Source of the DNA: Pseudomonas paraglycinae
GTDB taxonomy: Bacteria; Pseudomonadota; Gammaproteobacteria; Pseudomonadales; Pseudomonadaceae
Length of the DNA stretch: 57,569 nt
Assembly: GCF_021601625.1 (NCBI RefSeq)
Contig: NZ_BQHR01000026.1
Span: 1 to 57,569, forward strand
Reading direction: 5' to 3'
Shown: piece after piece, positions 8,876-17,394 of the stretch
Numbering within the stretch: the stretch's first letter is position 1
How the letters are laid out: each line of letters begins with the position of its first letter
Made by a program: the position numbers and the translations under genes
Notes under the pieces: model-generated
Seen by the model: only the letters and a program-made list of their open reading frames with translations
Database searches by the model: none
What the model was told of the DNA's origin: nothing

Positions 8876-9801
8876 TGGATATCGATCTGCTGAGCAATAT
8901 TTTCTACGCCATGGTGCGCTGCGGTACGCCACTACTCTTGGTGGCGCTGGGTGAATTGATCTGCGAGAAGAGCGGCGTACTCAACCTCGGTCAGGAAGGC
9001 ATGATGCTGTTTGGCGCGGTGATCGGTTTCATCGTCGCGTTCAACAGCGGCAACCTTTGGTTGGGCGTTGTTTTGGCGATGCTCGCCGGGATGCTGTTGT
9101 CATCGCTGTTTGCTCTGGTGGCGCTGGTGTTCAACGCCAATCAGGTGGCAACCGGGCTGGCGCTGACGATTTTTGGCGTGGGCCTGTCGACCTTTGTCGG
9201 CGCCGCGTGGGTCGGCAAACCGCTGGCGGGATTCGAGCCGATGGCGATTCCCTACCTGAGCGAAATCCCGCTGATCGGCCGCATGCTGTTTGCCCAGGAT
9301 CTGCTGGTGTACCTGTCGTTCGCGCTGTTTGCGCTGGTGGCGTGGGTGATCGTGAAAAGCCGTGTCGGGCTGATCGTTCAAGCGGTCGGCGAGAATCCTG
9401 ATGCGGCCAGTGCCATGGGCTTGCCGGTGCTGACCGTGCGCACACTGGCGGTATTGTTCGGCGGGGCGATGGCCGGACTGGCCGGCGCTTATCTGTCGCT
9501 GGCGTACACGCCGATGTGGGCCGAGAACATGACCGCCGGACGCGGCTGGATCGCGCTGGCGCTGGTGGTGTTCGCCAGTTGGCGGGTGTGGCGGTTGCTG
9601 CTCGGCGCGTATCTGTTCGGACTCGCCAGCATCCTGCACCTGGTGGCGCAGGGGTTGGGGCTGGCGATTCCTTCGAGTCTGCTGGCGATGTTGCCGTACG
9701 TCGCGACGATTCTGGTGCTGGTGCTGTTGTCGCGCGATGCAGTGCGTACACGGTTGTATGCGCCGGTGTCACTGGGGCAGCCGTGGCAGGCCGGGCGCTA
9801 A
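8875..9801 (+). CDS. Nucleoside-type ABC transporter permease 2
   Basis: A 308-aa inner-membrane permease, partner of the preceding one; the motif EKSGVLNLGQEGMMLFGA marks the same family. Its ATG shares a base with the upstream stop (TGATG), a clear sign of translational coupling; a GTG at 8872 is a less likely start. Its last four bases overlap the convergent gene at 9798-10217. Confidence 0.9.
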   Translation: MDIDLLSNIFYAMVRCGTPLLLVALGELICEKSGVLNLGQEGMMLFGAVIGFIVAFNSGNLWLGVVLAMLAGMLLSSLFALVALVFNANQVATGLALTIFGVGLSTFVGAAWVGKPLAGFEPMAIPYLSEIPLIGRMLFAQDLLVYLSFALFALVAWVIVKSRVGLIVQAVGENPDAASAMGLPVLTVRTLAVLFGGAMAGLAGAYLSLAYTPMWAENMTAGRGWIALALVVFASWRVWRLLLGAYLFGLASILHLVAQGLGLAIPSSLLAMLPYVATILVLVLLSRDAVRTRLYAPVSLGQPWQAGR

Positions 9802-10217
9802 GCCGTTACGGCTCGCGACAGCGGCCGAACCGGAAACGCCTGAGCAATGCCCCACGCCACTTCGAGAACCAGGAAACCCACCACCAACGAGCTGGCGCCG
9901 TGGGCCACGGCATACGTCATCCATCCGGCGAAGAGAAATCGCGTCACCGCGTCATAGCGCCCATAAACCGGCTGCGGATCACGAATCCGCAGCACCGCCC
10001 ACATGCACACCACCGAACCGAACAAATTGGCTATCAACCGATGTGCAGGTTCGAACGGCGGCAGCTCGCCGGGCAGCTCCAGCGCCTGACTGAGCGCCGT
10101 CAGCAACCCATGCAACACAGCAAAACTCCACGGCGTGACAAACGCCGCCGTCACGATCAAGTCATACCAGGCGCTGACGCGCACCACCTGCCGATACTGC
10201 GTTGAAGTCCACATCAT
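9798..10217 (-). CDS. Small membrane protein under MerR-type control
   Basis: A 139-aa protein with three to four hydrophobic segments (for example YDLIVTAAFVTPWSFAVL and LFAGWMTYAVAHGASSLVVG). I do not recognise the family. It is transcribed divergently from a merR gene, and a dyad-containing promoter with a 20-bp spacer precedes it, so it is likely a target of that regulator. Its 3' end overlaps the permease stop by 4 bp. Confidence 0.75.
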   Translation of the reverse strand: MMWTSTQYRQVVRVSAWYDLIVTAAFVTPWSFAVLHGLLTALSQALELPGELPPFEPAHRLIANLFGSVVCMWAVLRIRDPQPVYGRYDAVTRFLFAGWMTYAVAHGASSLVVGFLVLEVAWGIAQAFPVRPLSRAVTA

Positions 10218-10245
10218 CCTTGCTCCGAAAATTCAGGGAGCAACT

Positions 10246-10277
10246 ACGGTAAAGCCTGGAGTATGCTCCAGGGTCAA
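10246..10277 (-). promoter_or_regulatory. MerR-type promoter with operator dyad
   Basis: On the minus strand TTGACC (10272-10277) and TACCGT (10246-10251) are separated by 20 bp. The spacer is filled by the perfect dyad CCTGGAG-TATG-CTCCAGG (10255-10272). Overlong 19-20 bp spacers around such a dyad are the hallmark of MerR-activated promoters. It drives the 139-aa membrane protein; the regulator itself starts 21 bp away on the other strand. Confidence 0.72.
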
Positions 10278-10297
10278 ACACTTTCGAGACCAGCAAG

Positions 10298-10648
10298 ATG
10301 CGCATCGGTGAGTTGGCCCAGGCCTGCGATGTCAGCCGTGACACGCTGCGTTTTTACGAGCAGCGCGGATTGATCGCGGCGCAACGCAGCGCCAACGGTT
10401 ATCGCGACTATCCGCCGGAGATGGTGCAACTGGTGCTCTATATCAAAACGGCGCAGCGTCTGGGCTTTACCCTCGGCGAGATCGGCAACAGCGTTGGCGC
10501 GCTGTGGCAATCGCCAAACCCCGACACCACCGTCACGCAACTGCTGCAAGACAAACTCAAGCTGGTCGAAACCCGCATGGCCGAGCTCGGTGAGTTGCGC
10601 CAGGAATTGCAACATCGGCTCGGTCAACGTTGTCCATTGAACCCGTGA
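10298..10648 (+). CDS. MerR-family regulator
   Basis: A 116-aa MerR-type activator with N-terminal winged HTH (MRIGELAQACDVSRDTLRFY, residues 1-20), then a coiled-coil dimer helix ending in LRQELQHRLGQRCPLNP. A single Cys near the C-terminus and no metal-binding loop suggest a non-metal sensor, such as the aldehyde or thiol-stress group. The dyad at 10255-10272 is its probable operator. An SDR gene follows 27 bp downstream and may be in the same transcript. Confidence 0.88.
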   Translation: MRIGELAQACDVSRDTLRFYEQRGLIAAQRSANGYRDYPPEMVQLVLYIKTAQRLGFTLGEIGNSVGALWQSPNPDTTVTQLLQDKLKLVETRMAELGELRQELQHRLGQRCPLNP

Positions 10649-10675
10649 TCTTTCAACCTTCTAGGAAAGCCAATC

Positions 10676-11371
10676 ATGTCCGCACTGAATCCTGCCAAGC
10701 ACGCACTGATCATCGGCGCCTCCCGGGGCCTGGGCCTGGGTCTGGTGAAAACCCTGCTGGCCGACGGCTGGCAAGTCACCGCCACGGTTCGCAATCCTGC
10801 CAACGCCGAGGCTCTCAAAGCACTGGGCAACGTGCAAATCGAAAAACTCGACATGGACGACCAGCAAGCGGTAATCGCCCTGAGCCAGAAGCTCAAGGGC
10901 GAGACCTTTGACCTGCTGTTCGTCAACGCCGGAGTCAAAGGCCCTGACGTGCAAACTCCGGGCGGCGCGACGCTGGCGGAAGTCGGTCAGTTGTTCTTCA
11001 CCAACGCGGTGGCACCGATCAATCTGGCCCAGCGCTTCGTCGGGCAGATCCGCGACGGCAGCGGCGTGCTGGCGTTCATGAGTTCGGTGCTCGGCAGTGT
11101 GACCATGCCCGACGCGCCGGAACTGGCGCTGTACAAGGCCAGCAAGGCGGCGCTGAACTCGATGACCAACAGCTTCGTCACGCAGTTGGGCGAGCAGAAA
11201 CTCACGGTGCTGTCGCTGCATCCGGGCTGGGTGAAAACCGACATGGGCGGCGAAGGTGCCGACATCGACGTGGAGACCAGCACCCGTGGCCTGGTGGATC
11301 AGGTGGACGCGTTTGCCGGCAAGGGCGGCCATCATTTCGTGAACTACAAGGGTGAAACCATTCCCTGGTAA
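10676..11371 (+). CDS. Short-chain dehydrogenase/reductase
   Basis: A 231-aa classical SDR. The NAD(P)-binding glycine motif GASRGLGLG is at about residues 13-21, NAG at about residues 84-86, Ser near residue 140 and YKASK near residue 152 (the catalytic Tyr-x-x-x-Lys). Substrate unknown. Its position behind a MerR gene suggests a carbonyl-detoxifying oxidoreductase, which is inference. A GC-rich hairpin at 11378-11408 directly follows the stop. Confidence 0.88.
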   Translation: MSALNPAKHALIIGASRGLGLGLVKTLLADGWQVTATVRNPANAEALKALGNVQIEKLDMDDQQAVIALSQKLKGETFDLLFVNAGVKGPDVQTPGGATLAEVGQLFFTNAVAPINLAQRFVGQIRDGSGVLAFMSSVLGSVTMPDAPELALYKASKAALNSMTNSFVTQLGEQKLTVLSLHPGWVKTDMGGEGADIDVETSTRGLVDQVDAFAGKGGHHFVNYKGETIPW

Positions 11372-11377
11372 TCACTG

Positions 11378-11408
11378 AACCCTGTGGGGGGCTTGCCCCC
11401 GCAGGGTT
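11378..11408. repeat. REP-like GC-rich hairpin
   Basis: AACCCTG and CAGGGTT arms enclose a G-run and C-run with a CTTG loop. This is a common intergenic palindrome type in the P. fluorescens group. Lying 6 bp past the SDR stop, it may also end that transcript, though no T-run follows. Confidence 0.6.
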
Positions 11409-11555
11409 ATCCCGGTGTCTGGTCGGGTTGGGCTTGCCCGTCGCAACATTTTGTTCGAAACTCCGCACCTCGCCCCTCGCGGCGACCCTGGATCAGCAGA
11501 CAGGGCAACACTGAGCTGGCAACCCTGAACCCCACTTTCAGAGGAGCCGGCCACA

Positions 11556-12914
11556 ATGCCTGCGACCCGTACCTGGTTAAAAAATCCCCTCGCCATTTTC
11601 ACGGCCAACGGTCTCGATGCCCGTGGCGGTCTGGTGCTGCAAGACGGTGTGATCACCGAAGTGCTCGGCGCCGGCCAGCAACCTTCCGCCCCATGCAATG
11701 AAGTGTTCGACGCCCGTGAACACGTGATCCTGCCGGGCCTGATCAACACCCATCATCACTTCTATCAGACCCTGACCCGCGCCTGGGCGCCGGTGGTCAA
11801 TCAGCCGTTGTTCCCGTGGCTGAAAACCCTCTACCCGGTGTGGGCGCGCCTGACGCCTGAAAAACTCGCCCTCGCCACCAAAGTCGCGCTGGCCGAGTTG
11901 CTGTTGTCGGGTTGCACCACCGCCGCCGACCACCATTACCTGTTCCCGAATGGTCTGGAAAACGCCATCGACGTGCAAGTCGAAAGCGTGCGCGAACTGG
12001 GCATGCGCGCGATGCTCACCCGCGGTTCGATGAGCCTCGGCGAGAAGGACGGCGGCCTGCCTCCGCAGCAGACCGTGCAGGAAGGCCAAGTGATTCTCGA
12101 CGACAGCCAGCGCCTGATTCACGAGTACCACGAACGTGGCGACGGCGCGCAAATCCAGATCGCCCTGGCACCGTGCTCGCCGTTCTCGGTGACCCCGGAA
12201 ATCATGTCCGCCAGCGCCGAACTGGCGAACAAACTTGATGTGCGTCTGCACACCCACCTCGCCGAAACCCTCGACGAAGAAGACTTCTGCCTGCAACGCT
12301 TCGGCCTGCGCACCGTGGATTATCTGGACAGCGTCGGCTGGCTCGGCCCGCGCACCTGGCTGGCCCACGGCATCCATTTCAACCCCGACGAAATCGCCCG
12401 CCTCGGCGCGGCCGGCACCGGTATCTGCCATTGCCCGAGCTCGAACATGCGTCTGGCGTCCGGCATCTGCCCGAGTATCGATCTGACCGATGCCGGCGCG
12501 TTGTTCGGTATCGGTGTGGATGGCTCGGCGTCCAACGATGCGTCGAACATGATCCTCGAAGCGCGTCAGGCCCTGTACATCCAGCGCCTGCGTTATGGCG
12601 CCGAGAAGATCACCCCGGAACGCGTGCTGGGCTGGGCGACCAAGGGCTCGGCGAGCTTGTTGGGCCGCACCGATATCGGTGAATTGGCGGTGGGCAAGCA
12701 GGCGGATCTGGCATTGTTCAAGCTCGATGAGCTGCGCTTCTCCGGCAGTCATGACCCGATCTCGGCGTTGCTGTTGTGCGGTGCGGACCGAGCGGATCGC
12801 GTGATGGTCGGCGGCAAGTGGCGCGTGGTTGACGGGCAGGTTGAAGGCCTGGATCTCAAAGGCCTGATTGCCGATCACAGCCAAGCGGCTCGGCAGTTGA
12901 TTGCCGGCACCTGA
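11556..12914 (+). CDS. 8-oxoguanine deaminase (amidohydrolase)
   Basis: A 452-aa metallo-amidohydrolase of the cytosine-deaminase-like/hydroxyatrazine hydrolase group. Metal and catalytic ligands are visible: NTHHHFYQ near residue 65, HTHLAE near 230, LAHGIHFNP near 270, and GVDGSASND near 322 (the catalytic Asp). It resembles P. aeruginosa PA0142, shown to deaminate 8-oxoguanine; guanine or isocytosine are alternatives. It fits the purine-uptake context. Confidence 0.85.
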   Translation: MPATRTWLKNPLAIFTANGLDARGGLVLQDGVITEVLGAGQQPSAPCNEVFDAREHVILPGLINTHHHFYQTLTRAWAPVVNQPLFPWLKTLYPVWARLTPEKLALATKVALAELLLSGCTTAADHHYLFPNGLENAIDVQVESVRELGMRAMLTRGSMSLGEKDGGLPPQQTVQEGQVILDDSQRLIHEYHERGDGAQIQIALAPCSPFSVTPEIMSASAELANKLDVRLHTHLAETLDEEDFCLQRFGLRTVDYLDSVGWLGPRTWLAHGIHFNPDEIARLGAAGTGICHCPSSNMRLASGICPSIDLTDAGALFGIGVDGSASNDASNMILEARQALYIQRLRYGAEKITPERVLGWATKGSASLLGRTDIGELAVGKQADLALFKLDELRFSGSHDPISALLLCGADRADRVMVGGKWRVVDGQVEGLDLKGLIADHSQAARQLIAGT

Positions 12915-12926
12915 TCTCCCCCCTCT

Positions 12927-12957
12927 GATCGTTCCCACGCTCCGCGTGGGAACGATC
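12927..12957. repeat. REP palindrome
   Basis: A 31-bp perfect palindrome, arms GATCGTTCCCACGC and GCGTGGGAACGATC. Related copies occur at 40493-40620 and 50017-50046. It sits between the convergent deaminase and chaA 3' fragment and may act as a bidirectional terminator. Confidence 0.85.
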
Positions 12958-12959
12958 AA

Positions 12960-13733
12960 TCACAACCCCAGCAGCGACAACATGATGAACGTCGCAAACA
13001 ACACAAAGTGGGTCATGCCCTCAATCGCATTGGTCTCGCCGTCATTGAGGTTGATCGCGCTGACGATCAGCGTGATGAAGATCATCACCGTCTGCACCGG
13101 CGTCATCGCCATCTGAAACGGCTGCCCCGTGTAGAGCGCCATCGCTTCCATCACCGGCACCGTCAGGATCACCGTCGATAACGAAGCACCCATCGCAATG
13201 TTGACCACCGACTGCATGCGGTTGGCCAACGCCGCGCGTAACGCAGTCAGAATCTCCGGCGCCGCCGAAATCGCCGCCACCAGAATCGCCGTGATCACCG
13301 GCGGTGCGCCCGTCCCTTCCAGGCCCAGATCGAGGGTCTTGGACATCACCTCGGCCAGTGCGCCGATCACCACCACACCGAACACCAGAATGCCGATCGA
13401 CAGCGCCAGGCTGACCGGTTTCGGCTCTTGTTCCACGGGCTCTTTCTTGCGACGTTTGTCCGGGTAGCTGTAGCTGAAAAAGTAGCTGTGCGGCCCGACC
13501 TGCATGCGCAGGAACAACGCATAAAGCAGCACCATCGCGCCGATGGTGAAGGCCGAATAGATTTTCCAGTTGGCCTCGGGGATGAACTCCGGCACCACCA
13601 TCGACACGCCCATGGCGGTGAGGATCATCACGCTGTAGCTGCGGGCCGAGTCATCGTTGTAGGACTGCTCACCATGCTTGATCCCGCCCATCAGCGCGGC
13701 GAGGCCGAGGATGCCGTTGATGTCGAGCATAAT
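12960..13733 (-). pseudogene. chaA: chaA 3' fragment (calcium/proton antiporter C-terminal part)
   Basis: About 257 residues of a CaCA-family Ca2+/H+ antiporter, beginning at IMLDINGILGLAALMGG and continuing through the second Na_Ca_ex repeat (SAAPEILTALRAALANRMQ near the middle) to the natural stop. The N-terminal 108 residues are 25 kb away at 38791-39114. The open frame runs 24 codons further, to 13805, but that extension is island DNA. Joining the fragments restores a protein of about 365 aa, normal for ChaA. The transporter is almost certainly inactivated. Confidence 0.92.
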
Positions 13734-13734
13734 A

Positions 13735-13760
13735 ATTTTGTAGACACGGACACCGGTGTC
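13735..13760. repeat. Left terminal inverted repeat and GACAC palindrome
   Basis: ATTTTGTAGACA (13735-13746) matches the inverted right end exactly for 12 bp. It is followed at once by the perfect palindrome GACACCGGTGTC (13749-13760) and then AAAA. A further TAGACAC occurs at 13920-13926. Terminal repeats plus subterminal copies of one motif look like recombinase-binding sites. Confidence 0.75.
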
Positions 13761-13860
13761 AAAAGAGGCAGCCTCCCTCTGCTTTGAATAGCCGTTTGGG
13801 CGCAAGGAAAAATACGCTTTAAACAGATAATTCGAGGGCGAGGCGCCACAACCAATTTTC

Positions 13861-13919
13861 TTGCTTTAACGGTACGCTAGTGGCATACTTTTAAAGGTGA
13901 TTTGACATTTTGTCAAAAT
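13861..13919 (+). promoter_or_regulatory. Putative promoter and operator of the left-end genes
   Basis: TTGCTT (13861-13866), 17-bp spacer, CATACT (13884-13889). Just downstream is the palindrome TTTGACA-TTT-TGTCAAA (13903-13919). The operator contains the same TGACA/TGTCA core as the element ends, so the left-end protein might control its own expression. Inferred from sequence only. Confidence 0.4.
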
Positions 13920-13952
13920 AGACACAGGATCCTATTATTCAAGGAGAATCCT

Positions 13953-14057
13953 GTGCGAACACTTGCCCCCTTCCATACCTACCCAAATCCCAAAAGCCGA
14001 TTAATTTTCGAAGCTTTCGCGTTGAGTTCTGAAACGGAGCGCTGCACGTGCCCGTAA
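13953..14057 (+). CDS. Putative 34-aa leader ORF
   Basis: GTG start preceded by AAGGAG at 6-nt spacing, the best ribosome site at this end of the island. It encodes 34 residues (starting MRTLAPFHTYPNPKSR) and ends 10 nt inside the 407-aa gene, which begins at GTG 14048. It may be a genuine small protein, a translational-coupling leader, or the true 5' end of the 407-aa gene separated by a frameshift. I do not recognise it. Confidence 0.4.
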   Translation: MRTLAPFHTYPNPKSRLIFEAFALSSETERCTCP

Positions 14058-15271
14058 CCTTCCACTACGACTCGAACAGCCATACATGTTCGTTTTTCGC
14101 ACCGTCGGAGAAAAATGGTAAAGGAGAACGTGAGTTCCGATGCCCAATGGCACCCATAATTACATGGGCGGAATTCAATTCTTATGCTCAAGCAGCAGTG
14201 GACAACCTCAAGTCTGAATCACCGGACAGCATCATTGAGCAAGTCGAGATACTGAAAAACATTCAGCGTTACGCAATCGCAGAAAGCACGTCCCTGCCCA
14301 AATGCGCCCTGGAATGGGACGAATTCCTTATAGGACATTTTGAATTTACTTTGGATGACTTAGGCCCAAGCGGAAAAAGAACTCCAGAAACCAGAATATC
14401 CAGATGGTCAAGTATCGAGCGATTTTATAATAAGCTGCAAACTCATGAGCTTATTCCCAAAGACGCTTACATACCATCCAGGCATTTATCCGATGGCAAT
14501 AACATGCCGAGGAAACCACGGACACCTGTTGGAAAACTATCAAAACAGATTTCGGAGACAAGTGGACGCTGGAGTAAAGAAGCGCTTGTTAGCAGAGACC
14601 TTTGCCTAGATGAAGATGAGTTTCTGTGCCGTATCTCGCAAAGCCTCTGCTCTGCAATTCAAGCAACCATTGACGGATGCTGCGAATATTTGGAAAAGAT
14701 GAAAACCGCCCACGAGCTAGGACGAAAGCTCATTGAAAAAGTTGACCCCGCCGAATTAAATAGACGCATCACAAGCGGGGACTACTATGCTGATGGAGTT
14801 CACGTCGCCGACCCGAAAAGCAAAAATTGCTTGCCATGGGTCTTAGCTGTAGCAAACTACTTCCTCAAAGAAACCGAGCAACTCAACTCTATTAGCTATG
14901 TTGCATTATCAAATATTGATTTCTTCAAAGACTTAACTCGCAAGGCGACCAAAGACGAATATTCCAAACTAATTCGTCAAGCCATTGGCCATGTCGGCAT
15001 ACACACTGTCAACTCCACAGAAAACTTTAGCCGACTCCTAGGCCACCTTTCAGCTCGGGATTGTGCTGCAATTGCTTCAATTCTGATGATTGACCAACCA
15101 AAATTCCCATCTACAGGCCTTCAAGGTGCCAAGCTAACGACTTCGGAAGGCACACCCTTAATTGAAGTGCAAATCGACGAAAGAGCAATCCAATTCGCCA
15201 TTGAAAAACCGAGAGCCGATCAATTTCAAGTCGAAACCCTCACCGCTCGAAGCGCCGAGATGAATTTCTAG
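14048..15271 (+). CDS. Unrecognised 407-aa protein, candidate mobility protein (possibly truncated)
   Basis: First long gene from the left end, reading inward. The N-terminal half (about residues 38-150, with WAEFNSYAQAAVDNL and RISRWSSIERFYNKLQ) resembles a helical core-binding domain of a tyrosine-recombinase-like protein; the rest is alpha-helical with no complete R-HxxR-Y catalytic set. The frame ends 12 bp beyond the start of an unrelated remnant frame (15259), which suggests 3' truncation. Start unsure: GTG 14048 has no good ribosome site of its own and overlaps the 34-aa ORF. Low GC and rare-codon use mark it as foreign. Confidence 0.6.
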   Translation: MPVTFHYDSNSHTCSFFAPSEKNGKGEREFRCPMAPIITWAEFNSYAQAAVDNLKSESPDSIIEQVEILKNIQRYAIAESTSLPKCALEWDEFLIGHFEFTLDDLGPSGKRTPETRISRWSSIERFYNKLQTHELIPKDAYIPSRHLSDGNNMPRKPRTPVGKLSKQISETSGRWSKEALVSRDLCLDEDEFLCRISQSLCSAIQATIDGCCEYLEKMKTAHELGRKLIEKVDPAELNRRITSGDYYADGVHVADPKSKNCLPWVLAVANYFLKETEQLNSISYVALSNIDFFKDLTRKATKDEYSKLIRQAIGHVGIHTVNSTENFSRLLGHLSARDCAAIASILMIDQPKFPSTGLQGAKLTTSEGTPLIEVQIDERAIQFAIEKPRADQFQVETLTARSAEMNF

Positions 15272-15432
15272 AAAGAGCGTCAGGCATTGTTGTTCCTCTA
15301 CTGGAACGGGTCAAAAAGGCTCGAGAGGTATATCGGCTGAGTAGTCGAGGAGAATATGACATCGTGATGGCAGCCAACCTTACTGAGCTGGCCAAGCTGC
15401 TCGCTGCCCTAGAAGCGTTTGCGGACGAGTGA
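15259..15432 (+). pseudogene. Remnant copy A of an unknown gene 3' end
   Basis: An open frame without a start, reading DEFLERASGIVVPLLERV and ending TELAKLLAALEAFADE then TGA. The last 25 codons are repeated, diverged, at 19516-19598. It looks like the C-terminus of a lost protein. Parent family not recognised. Confidence 0.55.
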
Positions 15433-15607
15433 GCTTTGCAGCCGTACCAACGCGTTGCCGGACGCTGAAATGATCCAAAAAGAAGTTCTCGAGATGTTGA
15501 GTGAGGCCAAAGTGCTTGCACTGAGATTCTATCGGCTGACCGGCAAACCGCTTGGGATTACTAGCGTGGTGGCCGAGTACGAATCGGCTACAAAACTAGC
15601 CTCCTGA
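15419..15607 (+). CDS. Small ORF or gene remnant, 62 aa
   Basis: The recognisable part starts at DAEMIQKEVLEMLSEAK (about 15462) and includes ALRFYRLTGKPLGIT and VAEYESATKL, an amphipathic helical sequence that looks like a protein N-terminus cut short. It overlaps the end of remnant A by 14 nt. Probably a decayed fragment rather than a working gene. I do not recognise the family. Confidence 0.35.
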   Translation: MRTSELCSRTNALPDAEMIQKEVLEMLSEAKVLALRFYRLTGKPLGITSVVAEYESATKLAS

Positions 15608-15809
15608 TACATCCTGCAAAAAGGCCGCTGTGCTGGAGCCGCCATCAGCCCGGCGACTCGTAGAATTCAGGGCAACCGTTGAGCAGCGCGCAAGGGATAC
15701 CTCGCGAGTATGTGGCAGGCGTAATGATCCCCAGATAGGGACATTAACCAGAATTCTAGGCTGAATGCGCCCGTTCGGGCACGTTATGCTGAGCGATGGT
15801 GTGCGGTCA

Positions 15810-17300
15810 TCAGAATGGCAGGTCTTCATCACTGATCGCCTCAGGCTTCGCTGGTGGTCGTGGAGTCAGCGCCTGACGAATGCTCTCAAGACGTACAAGC
15901 AGCTCATCGAACGTGATCACCAGTACATCCTTTAGTCCATGTCTATATTGCTCGAAAGCTTCCTGCTTATCCTCCTCCTCCGGCGTACGACCAATTATGA
16001 CAATGGCGGCAACTGCATGGGCGTGAACACGTTCTTTGAAACCACGCGCTAGGCCAAAGATCTCGCGCTGGACGTTGCCACGCTGACTGATGATCTGGCC
16101 GACTGAGCCGCTGAGCTCGAAGGATGGGGTATAGGTTTGCCGATATTGCCTTCCGAGCAGATCATGTTGAGGATGTTTGATCTCAATGAGGGCAAGATTT
16201 CCTGTAGCTCTAGCCGCCATCAGAAAGTCGGAATATTGGCCGCCGCGTCCGCCGAAGCCTTTTCCGCCCACATAGGGCTGATCAGCGATTTTCTTCACGG
16301 GATAACCAAAAGCCATGTCCAGTACAAATGGATGTTCGCTCAGGAAGGCCTGCCATTTCGGCTCCCCGACCTTGCTTGCCATCATTGTTTTATACACCTC
16401 GATGAGCTCGGCGAGAGTTACCAGCTCAATTTCTGCTTTTAAGTTGTAGAGAGTGCGAGGCGCGGACTTTGCGAGGGCTGGGACGTTCTGTTGCGCAAGC
16501 TTGACAGCCTGTTGCTGATCTTTCGGAGAAAGACTAGGCGTCACCGAGCCCAGTGACACCAAGCTTGCAAGCAAGTCCGGGGAAAGCTTTCGTGCCTGGG
16601 GTGGATAGAGCTCTGGCGCTGCGTGGTGAAGCAAGCTCGTGTAACAGACGAGTTTCTTGTCCGCCGCTGTCTCTCGTTGATGACGTTGGGTCAGTCGATC
16701 CAAGCTTTTCTTCAACTGCTCAAGTCGGTCAATTCCCAAGTAGAACTCGCTGCCCTTAATCTTCGCATCGTCGCTACCGGCTCCGCCGTGCAGGATAAGA
16801 GTGTCCACTCCCTCCAAATTACTAAGCGCGTGAACAAGGTATCGGTATTCGTAGTGAAACCCTAGGCCGTAGCGCCAGTCCTTGGACAGTCCTGCGGGCA
16901 CCCCGCTGAGAAGTTCATCAACCTCGTACTGATCGGTCGGATGTGCATAAGGCTGGTATACGGGCCTAGTTATGATGATCGACGTCACGTTGCCGTATTT
17001 GGGCTTAGCGTACTCAGGATGTTCTGAGCGGGCGTTGATGGGATAAAGCGTCAGATACTCTGGAGCCACTTCCAGAATTAGATGCCAACCAGGCGCATCA
17101 TCTGACAGAGCGACATCGCTGTAGTAGACACGAGATTTCCCATAGATCTCTTCACTTAAAGATTCGTACTCTTCGCCTGACTCAAGGGTTTCGAGCTCTT
17201 CTTCGGTAAGACCTCTCGCGTCTTCAAGATCGAAACGAAGAAAAGGGCCACCGTCGGTGCGCTGCTGCATGGCGTATTGGGAGGGGCGCATAGAAGGCAT
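15810..17300 (-). CDS. sduA: Shedu-type anti-phage nuclease (DUF4263)
   Basis: A 496-aa protein whose C-terminal third (about residues 320-490) is a Shedu/DUF4263 PD-(D/E)xK nuclease. It has a YSDFLMAA stretch supplying the acidic residue (near 358) and the LALIEIKHPQ core (ExK near 372), then QIISQRGNVQREIFGLARGF and a VIIGR strand. The N-terminal 300 residues are family-variable and may sense invasion. Shedu proteins defend as single genes. Here it is last of three minus-strand genes, 94 bp after an Mrr-like nuclease, so it may be part of a larger unit. A second possible start is 12 nt in. Confidence 0.85.
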   Translation of the reverse strand: MPSMRPSQYAMQQRTDGGPFLRFDLEDARGLTEEELETLESGEEYESLSEEIYGKSRVYYSDVALSDDAPGWHLILEVAPEYLTLYPINARSEHPEYAKPKYGNVTSIIITRPVYQPYAHPTDQYEVDELLSGVPAGLSKDWRYGLGFHYEYRYLVHALSNLEGVDTLILHGGAGSDDAKIKGSEFYLGIDRLEQLKKSLDRLTQRHQRETAADKKLVCYTSLLHHAAPELYPPQARKLSPDLLASLVSLGSVTPSLSPKDQQQAVKLAQQNVPALAKSAPRTLYNLKAEIELVTLAELIEVYKTMMASKVGEPKWQAFLSEHPFVLDMAFGYPVKKIADQPYVGGKGFGGRGGQYSDFLMAARATGNLALIEIKHPQHDLLGRQYRQTYTPSFELSGSVGQIISQRGNVQREIFGLARGFKERVHAHAVAAIVIIGRTPEEEDKQEAFEQYRHGLKDVLVITFDELLVRLESIRQALTPRPPAKPEAISDEDLPF

Positions 17301-17394
17301 TGCCTGTCATCCTTGATCGTAGGTGGAGCTTCAGTGGTCTTTTAGAGCCACGGAGCTTCGGGCGTTCTCTCCCATTCGAAGTGCCTACCTGTAG

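Noticed and set aside
13734-13805. 24-residue N-terminal extension of the chaA 3' fragment
   Set aside because: It lies inside the island terminus and is created by the insertion; it is not native protein sequence.
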